The position numbers and the translations under genes were made by a program. 64,000 bases of DNA from Trichopria drosophilae (lineage: Eukaryota; Arthropoda; Insecta; Hymenoptera; Diapriidae). The notes beneath the pieces were generated by a model, which saw nothing but the letters and a program-made list of their open reading frames with translations, did not search any database and had not been told where the DNA came from. The stretch is taken from contig CM059584.1 of assembly GCA_030407085.1 (NCBI GenBank), positions 90,347,501-90,411,500 on the forward strand. Reading direction: 5' to 3'. This document shows positions 53,451-64,000 of this stretch, piece after piece. The stretch's first letter is position 1. Each line of letters starts with the position of its first letter.

Positions 53451-55868
53451 ATTTTTAACTGCGCAATTAAATTTATGGACGCCATGGGTTTATTCTATAC
53501 TACCGACCCGAAAGTTGCAACTGTATTCGAAACGTTGAATATGAATGGGTGCAAATTCGTGCGGGACCCTTGTAACGATTTCTACTACGCGTGCATGCGG
53601 GACTATTATTGCAGTACCATTCTGGGCATTCGCAAATTCTACAAAAATAATTAGGTGGATCCTGATTACACCACTTTTTTAATTGCCGGTAACGGGGATT
53701 TCCAATGCTGTTCGTAAAGGAATAGTAATCGGGTCTGAGGAAGTATTTCGCATGGTGCGAATGCACCATCGCAATACGTGGGCGTCTCCCTTCCATTGAG
53801 ATCCTAGACGCCGGGAAGTGCACTGCCATCTGTATGGGCTAAAATAGCCCTTTTTGTACCAGGGGTGAGGGCTGAATGTGAGAATTCACGACTTGGCTTC
53901 CTCCCAGTCGGCACGGTAGCTAATTGCTTCCTAATTCTCCGGTGTGGAGGGGGTATGGGTACCCGTTGGAAGCTACTCGCGATCCCGAGTGGGGGGCCCG
54001 ATACGTTTTCCCCTGACGGGCCATCTCTTTTACAAGAGCGGTGTGCCGCGCAACCTGCTGTGGATGCGCCTTGCGGGACGTATTCCTCGGAGTGGGTAAA
54101 GAACGGTGGATGTCGGATTCATGGAAGATATGATCCCTTCGACAGATGTGCTTGGAGAGGGATTATTAAATTCTCGTGTTTGTGGACTACGAGACCCTCT
54201 TCTGCAAGTGAAATTGGATCAGTATTGGATGTCATTGTAGAACTATCCGAGAAAGACCCTTCCATGGGGGAGATTGATTTCGGAGTTCGAACATAACCTT
54301 CTAATGGGTTATTCTACCATAAGGGGAAGGTAGGACGCAATGGACGGAGAGGATTTATCAATCTATATCTCGTTTTGCAAGGGGCGGTAAGTGGTCCATC
54401 TAGGACACTCTTTAAAGACGGGCAACTGAATGCCTCGGCCAGCGTATAAAGAGGGGGCGGGGTGATCGCCGCACACATTTAGATTGGCGTCCCATTCGAC
54501 CAGGGTGTTTGGGAACCGCCGCAAAATCGTGTACCGTGCGAGCCGGTCACGAATTATTTCTATTGACCCGCAATTTGTAACTCGGCCTTATCGCACCGGC
54601 CAATAAGTTTAAGCAAGTCGACTATCCTGTCGGTCTCCGCCCGATTCGCACAGATTTGCACAAGGCTGGCGATGCGTCGCCGAGCCGCACGAGATGGCGT
54701 GACGTTGGTAGCGGTTGCCATAAAGGACACGGGCGAGGTCATAATGGTAAAATGCTCCAATGCAGTGGTGGGCGTCATCACCGTTAACGTGGGTACTACC
54801 GTTACGGGAGAAGTAGCGGGGGTAGGTTCGAAAGAATCCATTTTGTTAATATTTTCGTTAATATTTTCCCAGTATTTACAAGTATTATTCAATACATCGC
54901 AGTATCAATCCTGGGACGGCAAAGCGCGCCGCCGATTGCCAACGTACTTGTCCTTACCTGGGGTAGCACAGGGGGGACTGTAAGCATAATCGTCAGAGTT
55001 GAGAACGTAAACACTTCTTCTTAACGAGCAACGTTCTCAGAATAATAACAAAGCAAATCTATTATTTTCGGCATTATTATTCTATTATCTCCTGAAATTA
55101 TAACAATAAATCACAAGTAATTAGTAGGGATTTATTTATGATGATAATTTCGAAACATCAAAATCAAAATGAAATTAATCATATGCCATTCAATGACTTA
55201 AGTGTTCAAAATAAAAGTTAAAATTGAATTTTCAGGAATCAAAAAATTTGCATAAAATCAGAAAACGCGACGGAATATATATATAATATTTTCTCCAAAT
55301 ATTATTTCTTTAATGGATAGCTCGGGACAACAATGCGGGTGATTCACAGCACCACGATAATAACGAACCAGCGTTGTTTATTATTGTCAAGGAGGCACAG
55401 AGGTAAACAATAACACGCTCGCATAATGTTATCAAGGATTCCAGACAGTGATTAATTAGCTCGTGATTATTTTCGTATTTATTTGAAAATACGAAAATAA
55501 ATAATCGGTAATTACGCGGAATTTCGAAAATAATAATTTCCAATTTGCGAAACCAAATTATTCGACACGTGGCAACTTTCTAAAAAAATTGACTCCCTTT
55601 TTTTCTCTCTTGGATTTTTAGGATCTTTCTGGATCGGGAAATGGACGATCAAAGGGCACATATACTGTTATTAATATATATACTTAAAATTATCTCAATC
55701 GCAAGGGTACTTAGGGGACGCGGACCGCGCACTCGGAAATGGAAAACGCGAAAACAAAACCAAGCAGTAGAAACTTATTTTCTCCGCCGAACTGTACCGA
55801 AACAATTTCACAAAAACACTAATTTTTGGGACATCTATTTAGATTTTCCCACCAGGGATGCCATTTCT

Positions 55869-56222
55869 AATCCCCCTTCTTCCCTAGTTGAATTTTTATG
55901 AAGGAAAAGCGGAGAGAGAATCGTAATAAATTTATTTGTCGCAATTATAACCAACAGAAGAAGTATAAAGATATAATTTTTATTAACAATTTACAGTGAA
56001 CTGACGCGATATTCCGAAAAGGCTCAAACCTTCCAACAGTACTTCAGAAAATGACCGGAGAAACACATAACACAAAGCCCGGGTAACTCTCGAAACCGAA
56101 TAACGGAATGAAGGGGGGGGGGGGAGGCAAAAGTTCAATGATACTTACAGAGCTTGGGAGCGACGGTGGGACACCACTGGCCGGCTTGAATTTGAGGCTG
56201 TCGAAGTCCTCTGGAGGATTCC
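55869..56222 (-). repeat. LTR-like repeat, right copy (partial)
   Basis: Direct-orientation partner of 49352-49700 with shared phrases such as AAGCGGAGAGAGAAT, AACCAACAGAAGA and AATGACCGGAGAAACACA. Carries a poly-G run of 13 near 56105. Homology stops at CTCTGGAGGAT. Confidence 0.65.
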
Positions 56223-56839
56223 AAATTCAGACGGTAGATCATATCATGCTTTCCCCCCTTTGGATTGCTTAGTTGTAAGATATCCTAGTTTTAAGTAGAT
56301 TATAATATTGATTATTGATACTTATTATTAATTATCGAAAGTATCTCGATTGTCTGCCTCAGTTTCCAGCCTCTCCTTCTCGAATCCTTCCCTTGTTCGA
56401 GAATAAAATTCGTTGCGAAAAGTAACGTTGACCTTCCTTCCGAGAAATGTACGTTGGTCGATCACATTCGAAATTAACGGTTGCGGTTTGAACCAAATTA
56501 ACTGCAACGTTAAGAAGTTGTTTATGAGTGAGTTCGCCGCCCTTCACCCTCCCCAAAGACCGTTTGTATATAATGAACAAGAATACAACTAACGTTCTAT
56601 TTAATTATTTAATTAAATTTAATTATCCTTGTGCCTCGAAAGTTGAGTACAGTTTTCTTTTTTTTGTAAAAAGTGGATTTTAAATTTAGATTAAAGTATT
56701 AAAATTATAAATTTTGTTAGAGGTTCAGTTTAAATTTTAAACCTTTGGATTTCGGTTGAAAAATTTTTTGTTGCAAATTCGGTTTGACTTGCTTTTCCCC
56801 CGATTTTCGAAAATTAAGCCTAACGAAAAAGTGATTTCG

Positions 56840-57190
56840 AAAAATAACAAAATTTTTTATCGGCCGCAGGGCCCCGTGCGCGTCTTGCTTGATTCGTCCC
56901 AGCCGTTTTCTCGATTTCTTTTCGGATCTCCGATGTCAAGTTTCGAATCCAACCCCGCTCTGCTCCGCGCTCCCCTCATGCTCCTCTCGTACTGATCGTG
57001 CTATGTTTAATTTCGATCAAACTCTGTCCAGTTTAAGTATATTTCTATCCTTTTTCCTCATTTAGTTACCCATGGGATTCCCTCGGGTCGCCACTTTATG
57101 GCTTTTTCAAAATCGGCTTGCTGAATTCAGGCAACTGAGCGATCTCCCCTATAATCTCTGTCAGAAGTTGCCTCTTTATACATAATTTGC
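56840..57190 (-). repeat. Inverted repeat partner B
   Basis: Reverse-complement partner of 48760-49085, bracketing the LTR-bounded stretch at a distance of about 7.8 kb. An ATG-less open stretch here has no meaning as a gene. Confidence 0.75.
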
Positions 57191-57239
57191 TTTAAGCAAT
57201 CGGTATAATTGCTTTATCTGAATGTCACTGTCTTTTGTA

Positions 57240-57905
57240 ATTGTTTCAATGTCTATGGCCTGTAACGGTAGTTTACAGTTTTGGTGTATGATGCAAAAAT
57301 TTTGGCAAAGGTACTAATTCCAACATGACTGTGTCACACTCTTTTGTGTATTTAACGTACAATTCTTTTAAGCCTGACAACAAGAGGCTTTTTCGGAATA
57401 ATGTTCTTTTATTTCCTTGTTTCACAGAAATTACATCATTTTTTCCAGGCATGAGTCTACTGCTAATGTCATTGGTGTAGAATTCTTTAACTTTCTGAAT
57501 AGTAGTAGTCGGTAAACCTTTACCACATTTTGCTGGCGGTTGTGCTAAAATGCCGTGTTCTTCTCTGAATCGCTTCCCTTTCTTTGCCATTTTTCTTGTT
57601 GCATTAAATTCTTTGGCTATTTTGCGAATACTCCAAGATTGCGGAGGTATTGCTAATATTTGTAGTCTTCGAGGATCATTTTCATGTAATTTTTATAACT
57701 TTCTTTTAATTCGCTAAATAGCTCTTCCAATTCAGTTGCTCGTTCAAATTTTTAATTCTACATCTTGTACCGAGATATCCACAGATGATACAGTAATTTG
57801 TATCGAATCTATTTGCATCTCTTCATCATGTGATACTTCAAGTGTAGAAGTTGTATATTTTTCTCGACAATCACGACAAATTTTGGATTCGCTAGGCACG
57901 GTAGT
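57240..57905 (-). pseudogene. Relic of a transposon-type protein
   Basis: The minus strand reads a decayed protein of a type I recognise only as repeated, uncharacterised, transposon-associated sequence: IPPQSWSIRKIAKEFNATRK, KGLPTTTIQKVKEFY, LMPGKNDVISVKQGNKR, LLLSGLKELYVKYTKE. The 105-codon frame 57273-57590 is its largest open piece. Upstream pieces (CRDCREKYTTST near 57870) are in other frames. It is oriented away from the transposase-like gene at 58.3-60.7 kb and may belong to the same family or element. Confidence 0.45.
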
Positions 57906-58344
57906 GTAGAAACAATTTTAATCCCCCATGAAAACCACCCGCAATATTGTTACTGAATATCACAAGTCGATGTTTCAGTAATCATTTCTGACCAAAATCA
58001 AAATCGCATCTTGGTAACTTTTCGAGAAAATCGTGATTTTATATAATTCGCAGATGAATATTTGTAATTTTAGTGTAGTCTTCATAATAATAACAATAGC
58101 AACGGCAACAACGACCTAAGCGATCTATATTTGTATACTTTTTTTACATTGGTACCTTTGAAAATGTTATCATGAAGAAGAAACATACGTATGTGTATTC
58201 ACATTTGTAGTACTAATAAACAGTCACGCCTAGTTTATTGTTATTGTCGCATCAACAATAGGGTATAAATCTCGCAGGCAATGTGAAAATAATAAGTTAT
58301 ATTTTTTATGAAGTGGGATAAATTGTTTGATTTACTTTGAAATG

Positions 58345-60695
58345 CCACGAACTGTATTAAATCATGCATGCAGTCATGCTGAAAATCGTGCTAAATTGTG
58401 TTTAGTGTGTTTGAAGAAAAAGAGCAACAGATCTAAAAGTGGCCTTTGCGATTGTACATTGTGTACATTAGCTAGAAAAAATGGTAATGAAATTTTAAAA
58501 AAGAGCAAGAAACAAAAGAAAAAAAGTATACGAATTTGTTTTGATTGCAAAGCAGAAATAGGTAAGGGAAAGAAGCATAATTGCACAACTTCAAATAAAT
58601 ATATAATTTATTTGTTAGAGTATTGGTATTTTACGGTCATTTATATTATCTAAGGAATTGGAGGGCAATGCTTTTACAAAAATAAAGCATTTTTACTTTC
58701 TGAAGAGGATTCGAACTGGAGTCGAAACGTAAACTAACTATTTTCCTGTATTTATTTAACTTTATTTATGTCAAATTAAATTATTGTCCTTTGATTTATT
58801 TAACATTATTTATGTAAAAGCATTGCCCTCCAATACTTAATTTTTTCAATTTTATTCCTCTAATTAAAGTGCCATGTTTTAAATATCCCTCTGATCTTTA
58901 TTAATTTTATTTTTGTAAAAGCATTGCCCTCCAATTCCTTAGATAATATAAATGACCGTAAAATACCAATACTCTAACAAATAAATTATATATTATATAA
59001 ACGGTCGAGAAATTATTTTGTGAAATGTTCAAATAAATATAATCAAGTTAAAGCGATGAAAGATTCATTACCGGAAAAACTGAAAGAACATTTACTATGC
59101 AAGATGCTGACAAATGTTAAAAAAAAGTTTAATGAAGACAAAGAAGAAAATAATTCTGTTCAACTGTTACTTTCGCAAGAGCACGGCAGGCGCTTAGACG
59201 TGACGTCATTAACTTCTCATAAATCTAACGATAGAAAGCGTACATCTATAAGCACGCTTCAAGCAGTTCAAATTAAATCGAAATATAATATGAGCTTCAC
59301 TGAATTTGGTAAATTGACAACTGACCTACGAATTGCTACAAGTAATCGTAAATTATTCGAGCCTTACTTAGTTAAAACTATACGTGAAAAAAGCCATGTT
59401 CTTGATTCCTTCTACGAAGTTAAAGAAGAATCATTTATTAATTTGGTAAAAGACAAATTTTGGAAAAAAATAAATCTAATAAGAATGAATCTACGAATAA
59501 ATCTAAGAATAAATGTAATATTGAGATATCAGCTGTTAAAAATGTTGTTTTCTGCAATGATGTTGACAAGTTGTGTGAAACGGTTCAGAAAATGCGATCT
59601 ATGTCATCTGTCAAAACAAAAATTGGAATTGATGGAGGAGGAACATTTTTAAAAATTTGCTTGACATTAGTAGAAAACAAAGAGATTGATAATGGAATAG
59701 GTGTAGTAAAAAAAAGAAGAAAATATGGAATCCCATTGAATGATGATAATTGTCTCAAAACATTCAAATGTACAGGAGTAAAAAAACTTATGATTCTTGG
59801 ATTGGTACATAATGTAAACGAAAACTATTATAATGTCTCAAAATTGTGGGAATTGCTAAAATTGAATAATATTCCAGATTTTACAATTGCGTCTGACTTA
59901 AAACTCGCCAACATATTGATAGGCATTGGTTCGCATTCAAGCAGCTACCCTTGTACTTGGTGCAATGTTCATAAAGATCTTTTAGAAACTTGTGGTACTT
60001 ATAGAACAATTGCCAGCTGTACCAGGAACTATAATAATTGGAAAGCTAGTGGTGCTAAAAAAGAAGATGCAAAATTGTACGAGAATTGTATTGAAAAACC
60101 GCTATTCAATCTGGACGGAAGTACAGAAATTATAGATATTATTACCCCACCAGAACTCCATCTGCTGATAGGTGTAGTTAATACCCTTTATAAGAACATG
60201 CTTTTTAGATGTGAAAAATGCAGCGTCGAATGGGCAGAACGGTGTAATGTTCAAAGACAAATAACACATGGTGACCCAGCTTTTGTTGGGAACCACTGCA
60301 TGAAATTACTCAAGAGTACTGATGTGCTAAGGAGTTTTTATTGCTTACAGTGTGTTCCGTTTGTTCAGTGTTTCTATGATTTCAAGAAAGTAGTTGATTC
60401 GTGTTTTTCAGAGATTTTGAAAGAACGTTATAAACATGATATTTCAGATTTTTGCGAAAGCTTCTTACAATTAAATATAAATGTGACTCCTAAAATTCAT
60501 GCTGTCATTCACCATGTTGAAAACTTTTGCTCAAAGACAAAAAAAGGACTCGGCCATTTCAGCGAGCAAGCATCGGAATCTGTACACGCTGATTTTGAAC
60601 ACACGTGGACCAAATACAAGGTAGCTCCATCACATTCCGAATATAAAAAAAGACTCTTGCGTGCTGTAAGTGAATACAATTCGTTACACGTTTAA
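58345..60695 (+). pseudogene. Transposase-like gene interrupted by a MITE and a frameshift
   Basis: The coding sequence starts at ATG 58345 (MPRTVLNHACSHAENRAK) with a cysteine-rich region (CLVCLKKK, CDCTLCTLARK, CFDCKAEIG). It breaks at 58600 by a MITE, resumes at about 58998 and continues to near 59460, where a run of seven A changes the frame. The rest (to 60695) has IGIDGGGTFLKICL, then a DLKLANILIGIGSHSSSYPC block with CTWC, and a late block TPKIHAVIHHVE, LGHFSEQASESVHADF. Acidic residues in these three blocks could form a DDE/RNase H-like catalytic triad, but I do not know the family for certain. Many Cys pairs suggest zinc binding. Confidence 0.6.
58601..58991. mobile_element. 391-bp MITE with about 90-bp inverted repeats, inside a gene
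   Basis: The left arm TATAATTTATTTGTTAGAG onward to GCAATGCTTTTACAAAAATAAA and the right arm are nearly perfect reverse complements. Each includes TTGGTATTTTACGGTCATTT and GGAATTGGAGGGCAATGC. The flanks are TA/TAAA-rich, consistent with a short AT target. A third GCATTGCCCTCCAAT copy lies inside near 58820. No coding capacity. Confidence 0.82.
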
Positions 60696-60847
60696 AATTT
60701 GTATTATTGCTCAATATTTACTGTAATTAAGATAACTAAAACTATTTACATTGTTATTACAAATAAAATTTGTATATCAAGTTTTTCTCTTAAAAATGAA
60801 ATCTAATACAACAAAGTTTTTTCGTTTAAAGACATTATTATTATCAT
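60696..60847. other. 3' flank of the transposase-like gene
   Basis: AT-rich sequence between the stop and the LINE poly-A tail. AATAAA near 60763 could serve the upstream gene. Confidence 0.4.
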
Positions 60848-61121
60848 TTTTTTTTTTTTTTTTTTTTACGGAGGGGGGAAATGCATTAGGCACCATAGGG
60901 GGTTGAAGATGTTGTGTAACCCCCCGTGTGTCGGACTCCCTCACCTTTGATGTTAGCGGCAAGGTTTACCGACTAAAACCCTAACCTCCCTTGGCCCTCC
61001 AGAATCCACGTGTGCAGTCTGCAGCAGAAAAGTGGCTCCGATATCCATCTCCTCCGCTGCAGACTGCACCGGGCCATTTCGTTTGCAACTGTAACCACTC
61101 CCTCTACCATTGGGTTAGTGG

Positions 61122-63041
61122 TTACAGGATCTCGTGTGACCTCAGTAGACGGAGAGATCCCAGCAGCACTGCTTTCTGCATTCGGCCTGCGATGGAATTT
61201 GCATGTTCTTGACAGGCCGGAATGCTTTCGATGTTTTGGAGGAAAGTTGGTCTCATTCCTCCCAGCACTCCAATTATCAGCACGACGAGCTTGATTTTGA
61301 ACCCTCGATACAGCTTGCGAATCTCGAACAGGAGTTCCTGATATTTCATCCGTTTTTCGTCCTCTTTGCTGACTATATTTGTTTCTGCTGGTGCAGAAAA
61401 CTCGATGACGAAGATGGATTTGTCATCGAAGTCAACAAGGACGATGTCAGGCTTATTGGCTGATATTTGCCTGCTCGACGGGAATGAGTAATTCCAGTAT
61501 ATTCGGCACGACTCATTCCCGACAACGGATTCAATATCAGTGGGGACGTACGGCAAAACTGGGGTTGCATCAATACCATAAGTGCTGCGAAGATGGTAAT
61601 ACACCACTCGAAGGGCCGCATTGTGACGTTCGATGTATGCTGAAACTGCATACATTGGGCATGCTGCCAAAAGATGCATTAGTGTTTCAGCATGACATCT
61701 ACACAATCTACAAAGCGTACTCTGTACCGCCTGGTGTAAGATGTTCTGGCGATACGCTAAGGTATTGATGACCCCATCCTGGCACGCGAAGATAAAACCC
61801 TCGGTCTCGGATTTCAAGCCGGCTGATCTTAAGAAGGAGAAGGTCATCTCTGCCGACAAGCCAAGTTGTTGGACATTTCGAAAGAATTGTCCATGCAACG
61901 GCTTGCCGATATGCCTTCCCTCCAACATACGGAGTTGTTCCTTCCGTATGTTTGCCCTGAGACGCACTGGGCACAGATTGATGACTGATTCAGCCTCCTG
62001 TGCACCACTACGTCCCACGTTGAAATCCAGACCGAGGTTTCGTGCCGCTCGTTCCGCCGCGTTGTACAAAAACGCCCCCTTCCCCTGAATTTCATGCTGA
62101 TGTACTAGCATCATCAGGGGGTCCTCCGTTCGATTAATCACGTCGCAAGCCGTTTCGAGGACCAATCGGTCATGCATACACTCCAGGCTTAAAAGGCCAC
62201 GACCTCCCATATTTCGGGGTAAATACAGTCGTTCCACGGAAGATCTTGGATGCAAACTACGTTGCATACAAATCATCTTCCGTGTGCTTCGGTCAAGATC
62301 CCTTAGCTCGTCAACGTTCCACTTCAGTGCTCCAAAAGAATAGAGCACTGGTGATACGGCCAACATATTCGTGGATGCCACCTTATTTCTCCCGGTCAAT
62401 TCTGATGACCAGATCTGACGGAGAATGCGCCGGTATTTCTTAATGATGGTGGTTTTAGCAGCCTGCACATCCTGGACATGCCTTTGAGGTACGCCCAGGT
62501 ATGTGTAGGCTTCTTCGGCGCTAAGGTGGCGGATGACATTTCCGTTGACGAGCTCCATATCGTTGTTATGGGAGCCTGACCTTCCTCTGTGCAAATGAAC
62601 GACTGCACACTTGTCCAATCCGAATTCCATGCCGATATCTCTCGAGTATGTGAGGGCGATGTTCAGAGATCGATGTAATTGATCTTCGCCTGATGCGTAT
62701 AATTTAAGATCGTCCATATATAAAAGATGGGTGATCTTATGTACACGTTCACCAGGCGGTCCACACATGTACCCTTGAGATTTCCGGAGAGCAACGGATA
62801 GAGGCAATAGTGAGATGCAGAAGAGCAGAGGACTCAGAGAATCTCCTTGATAGACACCTCTTTGGAATTGAACCAGTCTAGACATGGTTCGACGCTTGTC
62901 CGATGTCATGACAAAGCGTGTTTTCCAAAGAGGCATCAGGTCTTCTACAATTCTCACTATGTTTGGGTGGATATGGAGGCGTTTAAGCAACAAGCTTAAA
63001 AGCTCGTGCGATGTTGAGTCATACGCCTTCATGTAATCCAT
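61122..63041 (-). CDS. LINE ORF: RT core, zinc motif and restriction-like endonuclease
   Basis: 639 open codons. RT motif A MDYMKAYDSTSHELL near the start, QRGVYQGDSLSPLLF, catalytic box LLYMDDLKLYA, EAYTYLGVPQ and a thumb region. A CCHC motif (CRLCRCHAETLMHLLAAC) is followed by the endonuclease core KPDIVLVDFDDKS ... FVIEFSAPAETN and a helix with KRMKYQELLFEIRKLY. The R2-type protein nicks DNA and primes reverse transcription there. The frame to the right (63019-63972) carries the upstream RT part in another phase. The long open frame suggests recent activity, with one break. Confidence 0.9.
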   Translation of the reverse strand: MDYMKAYDSTSHELLSLLLKRLHIHPNIVRIVEDLMPLWKTRFVMTSDKRRTMSRLVQFQRGVYQGDSLSPLLFCISLLPLSVALRKSQGYMCGPPGERVHKITHLLYMDDLKLYASGEDQLHRSLNIALTYSRDIGMEFGLDKCAVVHLHRGRSGSHNNDMELVNGNVIRHLSAEEAYTYLGVPQRHVQDVQAAKTTIIKKYRRILRQIWSSELTGRNKVASTNMLAVSPVLYSFGALKWNVDELRDLDRSTRKMICMQRSLHPRSSVERLYLPRNMGGRGLLSLECMHDRLVLETACDVINRTEDPLMMLVHQHEIQGKGAFLYNAAERAARNLGLDFNVGRSGAQEAESVINLCPVRLRANIRKEQLRMLEGRHIGKPLHGQFFRNVQQLGLSAEMTFSFLRSAGLKSETEGFIFACQDGVINTLAYRQNILHQAVQSTLCRLCRCHAETLMHLLAACPMYAVSAYIERHNAALRVVYYHLRSTYGIDATPVLPYVPTDIESVVGNESCRIYWNYSFPSSRQISANKPDIVLVDFDDKSIFVIEFSAPAETNIVSKEDEKRMKYQELLFEIRKLYRGFKIKLVVLIIGVLGGMRPTFLQNIESIPACQEHANSIAGRMQKAVLLGSLRLLRSHEIL

Positions 63042-63972
63042 AGATTATCATTTTCATCAATCCATAGATATAATCCATGATAAGCAAGTTGTCCTTGCAG
63101 CCGGATACACCCATTTTGCAGCCTCGTTGTTCTACTATCCGTTGCCACACCGGTTTCACGGATTTCTCAATACGTTCGTTCAAGATGTTAGTGAACAATT
63201 TGTATAACGTATTGAGACACGTGATCGGTCTATGGTTTTTCGGATCGGACAAGTCTCCCGATTTTGGGAACAGTGTCGTTCGGCCCTCCACCAGCCAGTG
63301 CGGAATGGGTTGGTCTCCATTTATATAAGAGGTGAATATTCGGGCTAGGTGTTGATGGACAGAAGTGAACTTCTTCCACCAATAGTTGTTAATTCCATCC
63401 CAGCCCGGCGAGGAGAAATTCCTCGCTCCTGTGATGGCATTTTTCACCTCTAAAGCACTGACGGGTGGGCAATCTTCACTTTGTTGTGTGACTTCGTCGC
63501 ACAACTCGGTGAAGATTTCAATACCTGGAGTGTCTGCATTAAGCCTAGATGTTCTCTCGTAGATGCTCCCCCAGAATTCCTCAACTGCGGCCATCGACGG
63601 AAACTCGCTTGAGGCTGCGATACGATGTTTGAAGAGGTTGGAAGGATTCGTCCAAAATATTAATTTTTGTCGAATTCCTTCTTCCCGTCTTTGCAGCCTC
63701 TTTTTGGCATCGGCCATAACCCGTATTTTTTCCGCTAAACGTTGCTTGATGTTGAGCAACTTCAGCTTGTTCAGTGTGTGATAATACGTCCGCAGTTGTT
63801 GTGCGAACTTCTTGACTTTAGCCGTAAATGAACGGCCAGATGTTAAATAGTCGATCACACACTGAATTCGGGAAGCGAGTTTCCGTGTCAGTCGAATCTT
63901 ACCGTTCAATTGAGACATACGTATTGTAATCTGCCGACTCCCCGATATCTGTGTCAGATTTCGCGGAGTCAC
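63019..63972 (-). CDS. LINE ORF, upstream RT part (5' end outside window or frameshifted)
   Basis: 317 codons containing a charged helical N-terminal section (RRMxxx-like LQRREEGIRQKLIFWTN) and RT motifs 0-2: ITGARNFSSPGWDGINNYWW, IPHWLVEGRTTLFPKSGD, NHRPITCLNTLYKLFTNIL. It ends at KDNLLIMDYIYGLMKMIIY and then shifts frame into the downstream part, with near-duplicated ATCTATGGATT phrases at the join (63040-63065). A small deletion or slippage there removed part of the RT linker. The 63972 ATG may not be the true start because the frame is close to the window edge. Confidence 0.82.
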   Translation of the reverse strand: MTPRNLTQISGSRQITIRMSQLNGKIRLTRKLASRIQCVIDYLTSGRSFTAKVKKFAQQLRTYYHTLNKLKLLNIKQRLAEKIRVMADAKKRLQRREEGIRQKLIFWTNPSNLFKHRIAASSEFPSMAAVEEFWGSIYERTSRLNADTPGIEIFTELCDEVTQQSEDCPPVSALEVKNAITGARNFSSPGWDGINNYWWKKFTSVHQHLARIFTSYINGDQPIPHWLVEGRTTLFPKSGDLSDPKNHRPITCLNTLYKLFTNILNERIEKSVKPVWQRIVEQRGCKMGVSGCKDNLLIMDYIYGLMKMIIYGLHEGV

Positions 63973-64000
63973 CAGATCACTTGCAGCCTCGTAAACGGCA

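Larger units (their letters stand above)
49352..56222 (-). mobile_element. Possible pol-less LTR-bounded element (LARD-like)
   Basis: Direct repeats at about 49352-49700 and 55869-56222 share about 350 bp. On the minus strand the right copy would be the 5' LTR (truncated) and is followed by TGGCATCCCTGGTGGGA, a candidate primer-binding site. The left copy extends to TGTGACGAAGTCACA at 50173 with a TATATATA box near 50095, and is preceded on that strand by a GGGGG tract. The interior, about 5.7 kb, has no RT, RNase H or integrase. A Cys-rich minus-strand frame (53500-53829, CNQDPPNYFCRICECPEWYC) and a frame at 54560-54892 could be gag remnants. Two independent insertions are the alternative. 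Confidence 0.45.
60848..64000 (-). mobile_element. Non-LTR retrotransposon with restriction-like endonuclease, running off the window
   Basis: The minus-strand element ends at a poly-A tail (poly-T at about 60848-60867 on the plus strand). It encodes RT followed by a cysteine motif and an RLE domain, the layout of R2/R4/NeSL-type LINEs. The 5' part lies beyond 64000. It sits 150 bp after the transposase-like gene. One frameshift splits the ORF near 63030. Confidence 0.88.

Noticed and set aside
53865..54296. 143-codon plus-strand open frame
   Set aside because: No recognisable motif; the candidate element here would read on the minus strand.
1..64000. CRISPR array or prokaryotic-type operon
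   Set aside because: No regularly spaced identical repeats with unique spacers; splice signals, LTR and LINE structures and poly-A tails show a eukaryotic genome.

Overview
The window looks like a transposon-rich stretch of an insect genome. The kinds of mobile element point that way (BEL/Pao and Ty3/Gypsy LTR elements, an R1-clade LINE, an RLE-bearing LINE, a tRNA-derived SINE, a Polinton/Maverick). So does one host-like exon of the Ptf1a/Fer1 bHLH family. A hymenopteran is my guess from family resemblance, not something the sequence proves. Almost all coding potential is mobile-element derived, and most of it is broken.

Layout. 1-2.4 kb: no supported gene. 2.4-4.0 kb: minus-strand BEL/Pao relic (gag, zinc knuckles, protease start). 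5812-10223: structurally complete Ty3/Gypsy element with 219-bp LTRs that differ at only two positions, yet with most of the reverse transcriptase deleted and three nonsense codons in pol. 10460-10779: bHLH exon with a splice acceptor and donor. 11740-27140: the centrepiece, a 15.4-kb Polinton/Maverick (adintovirus-like) element with about 1-kb terminal inverted repeats and a perfect 6-bp target duplication (GTCGAG).

Polinton. All main genes are on the plus strand: a five-exon spliced acidic-protein gene, protein-primed DNA polymerase B (N-terminus missing), FtsK/HerA-type packaging ATPase, a small basic protein with a hydrophobic tail, a 173-aa conserved protein, a phospholipase A2-domain protein, retroviral-like integrase with chromodomain, penton-like minor capsid protein, a basic glycine-rich virion-type protein, double-jelly-roll major capsid protein, a 239-aa protein, an adenovirus-like cysteine protease and a 251-aa protein I cannot identify. 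Together these would cover replication, integration, capsid assembly, maturation, packaging and possibly membrane penetration. PolB, the PLA2 gene and the integrase carry lesions, so this copy is probably not autonomous. The tips carry six copies of a 38-bp motif arranged as hairpins.

27.5-64 kb is a graveyard of nested elements: tRNA-derived SINE (two copies), R1-like LINE 3' part, an inverted-repeat unit containing minisatellite, another LINE 3' end, a second BEL/Pao relic, a minus-strand Gypsy relic, a plus-strand Gypsy derivative whose RT has lost its YxDD box and which has no integrase, an endonuclease-bearing LINE 5' part, a 99-bp MITE, related minisatellites, a pol-less LTR-bounded stretch (49.35-56.2 kb), a transposase-like gene split by a MITE, and a minus-strand LINE with restriction-like endonuclease that runs off the right edge.

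All calls come from reading the sequence and the translations; family names rest on recognised motifs, not on searches.
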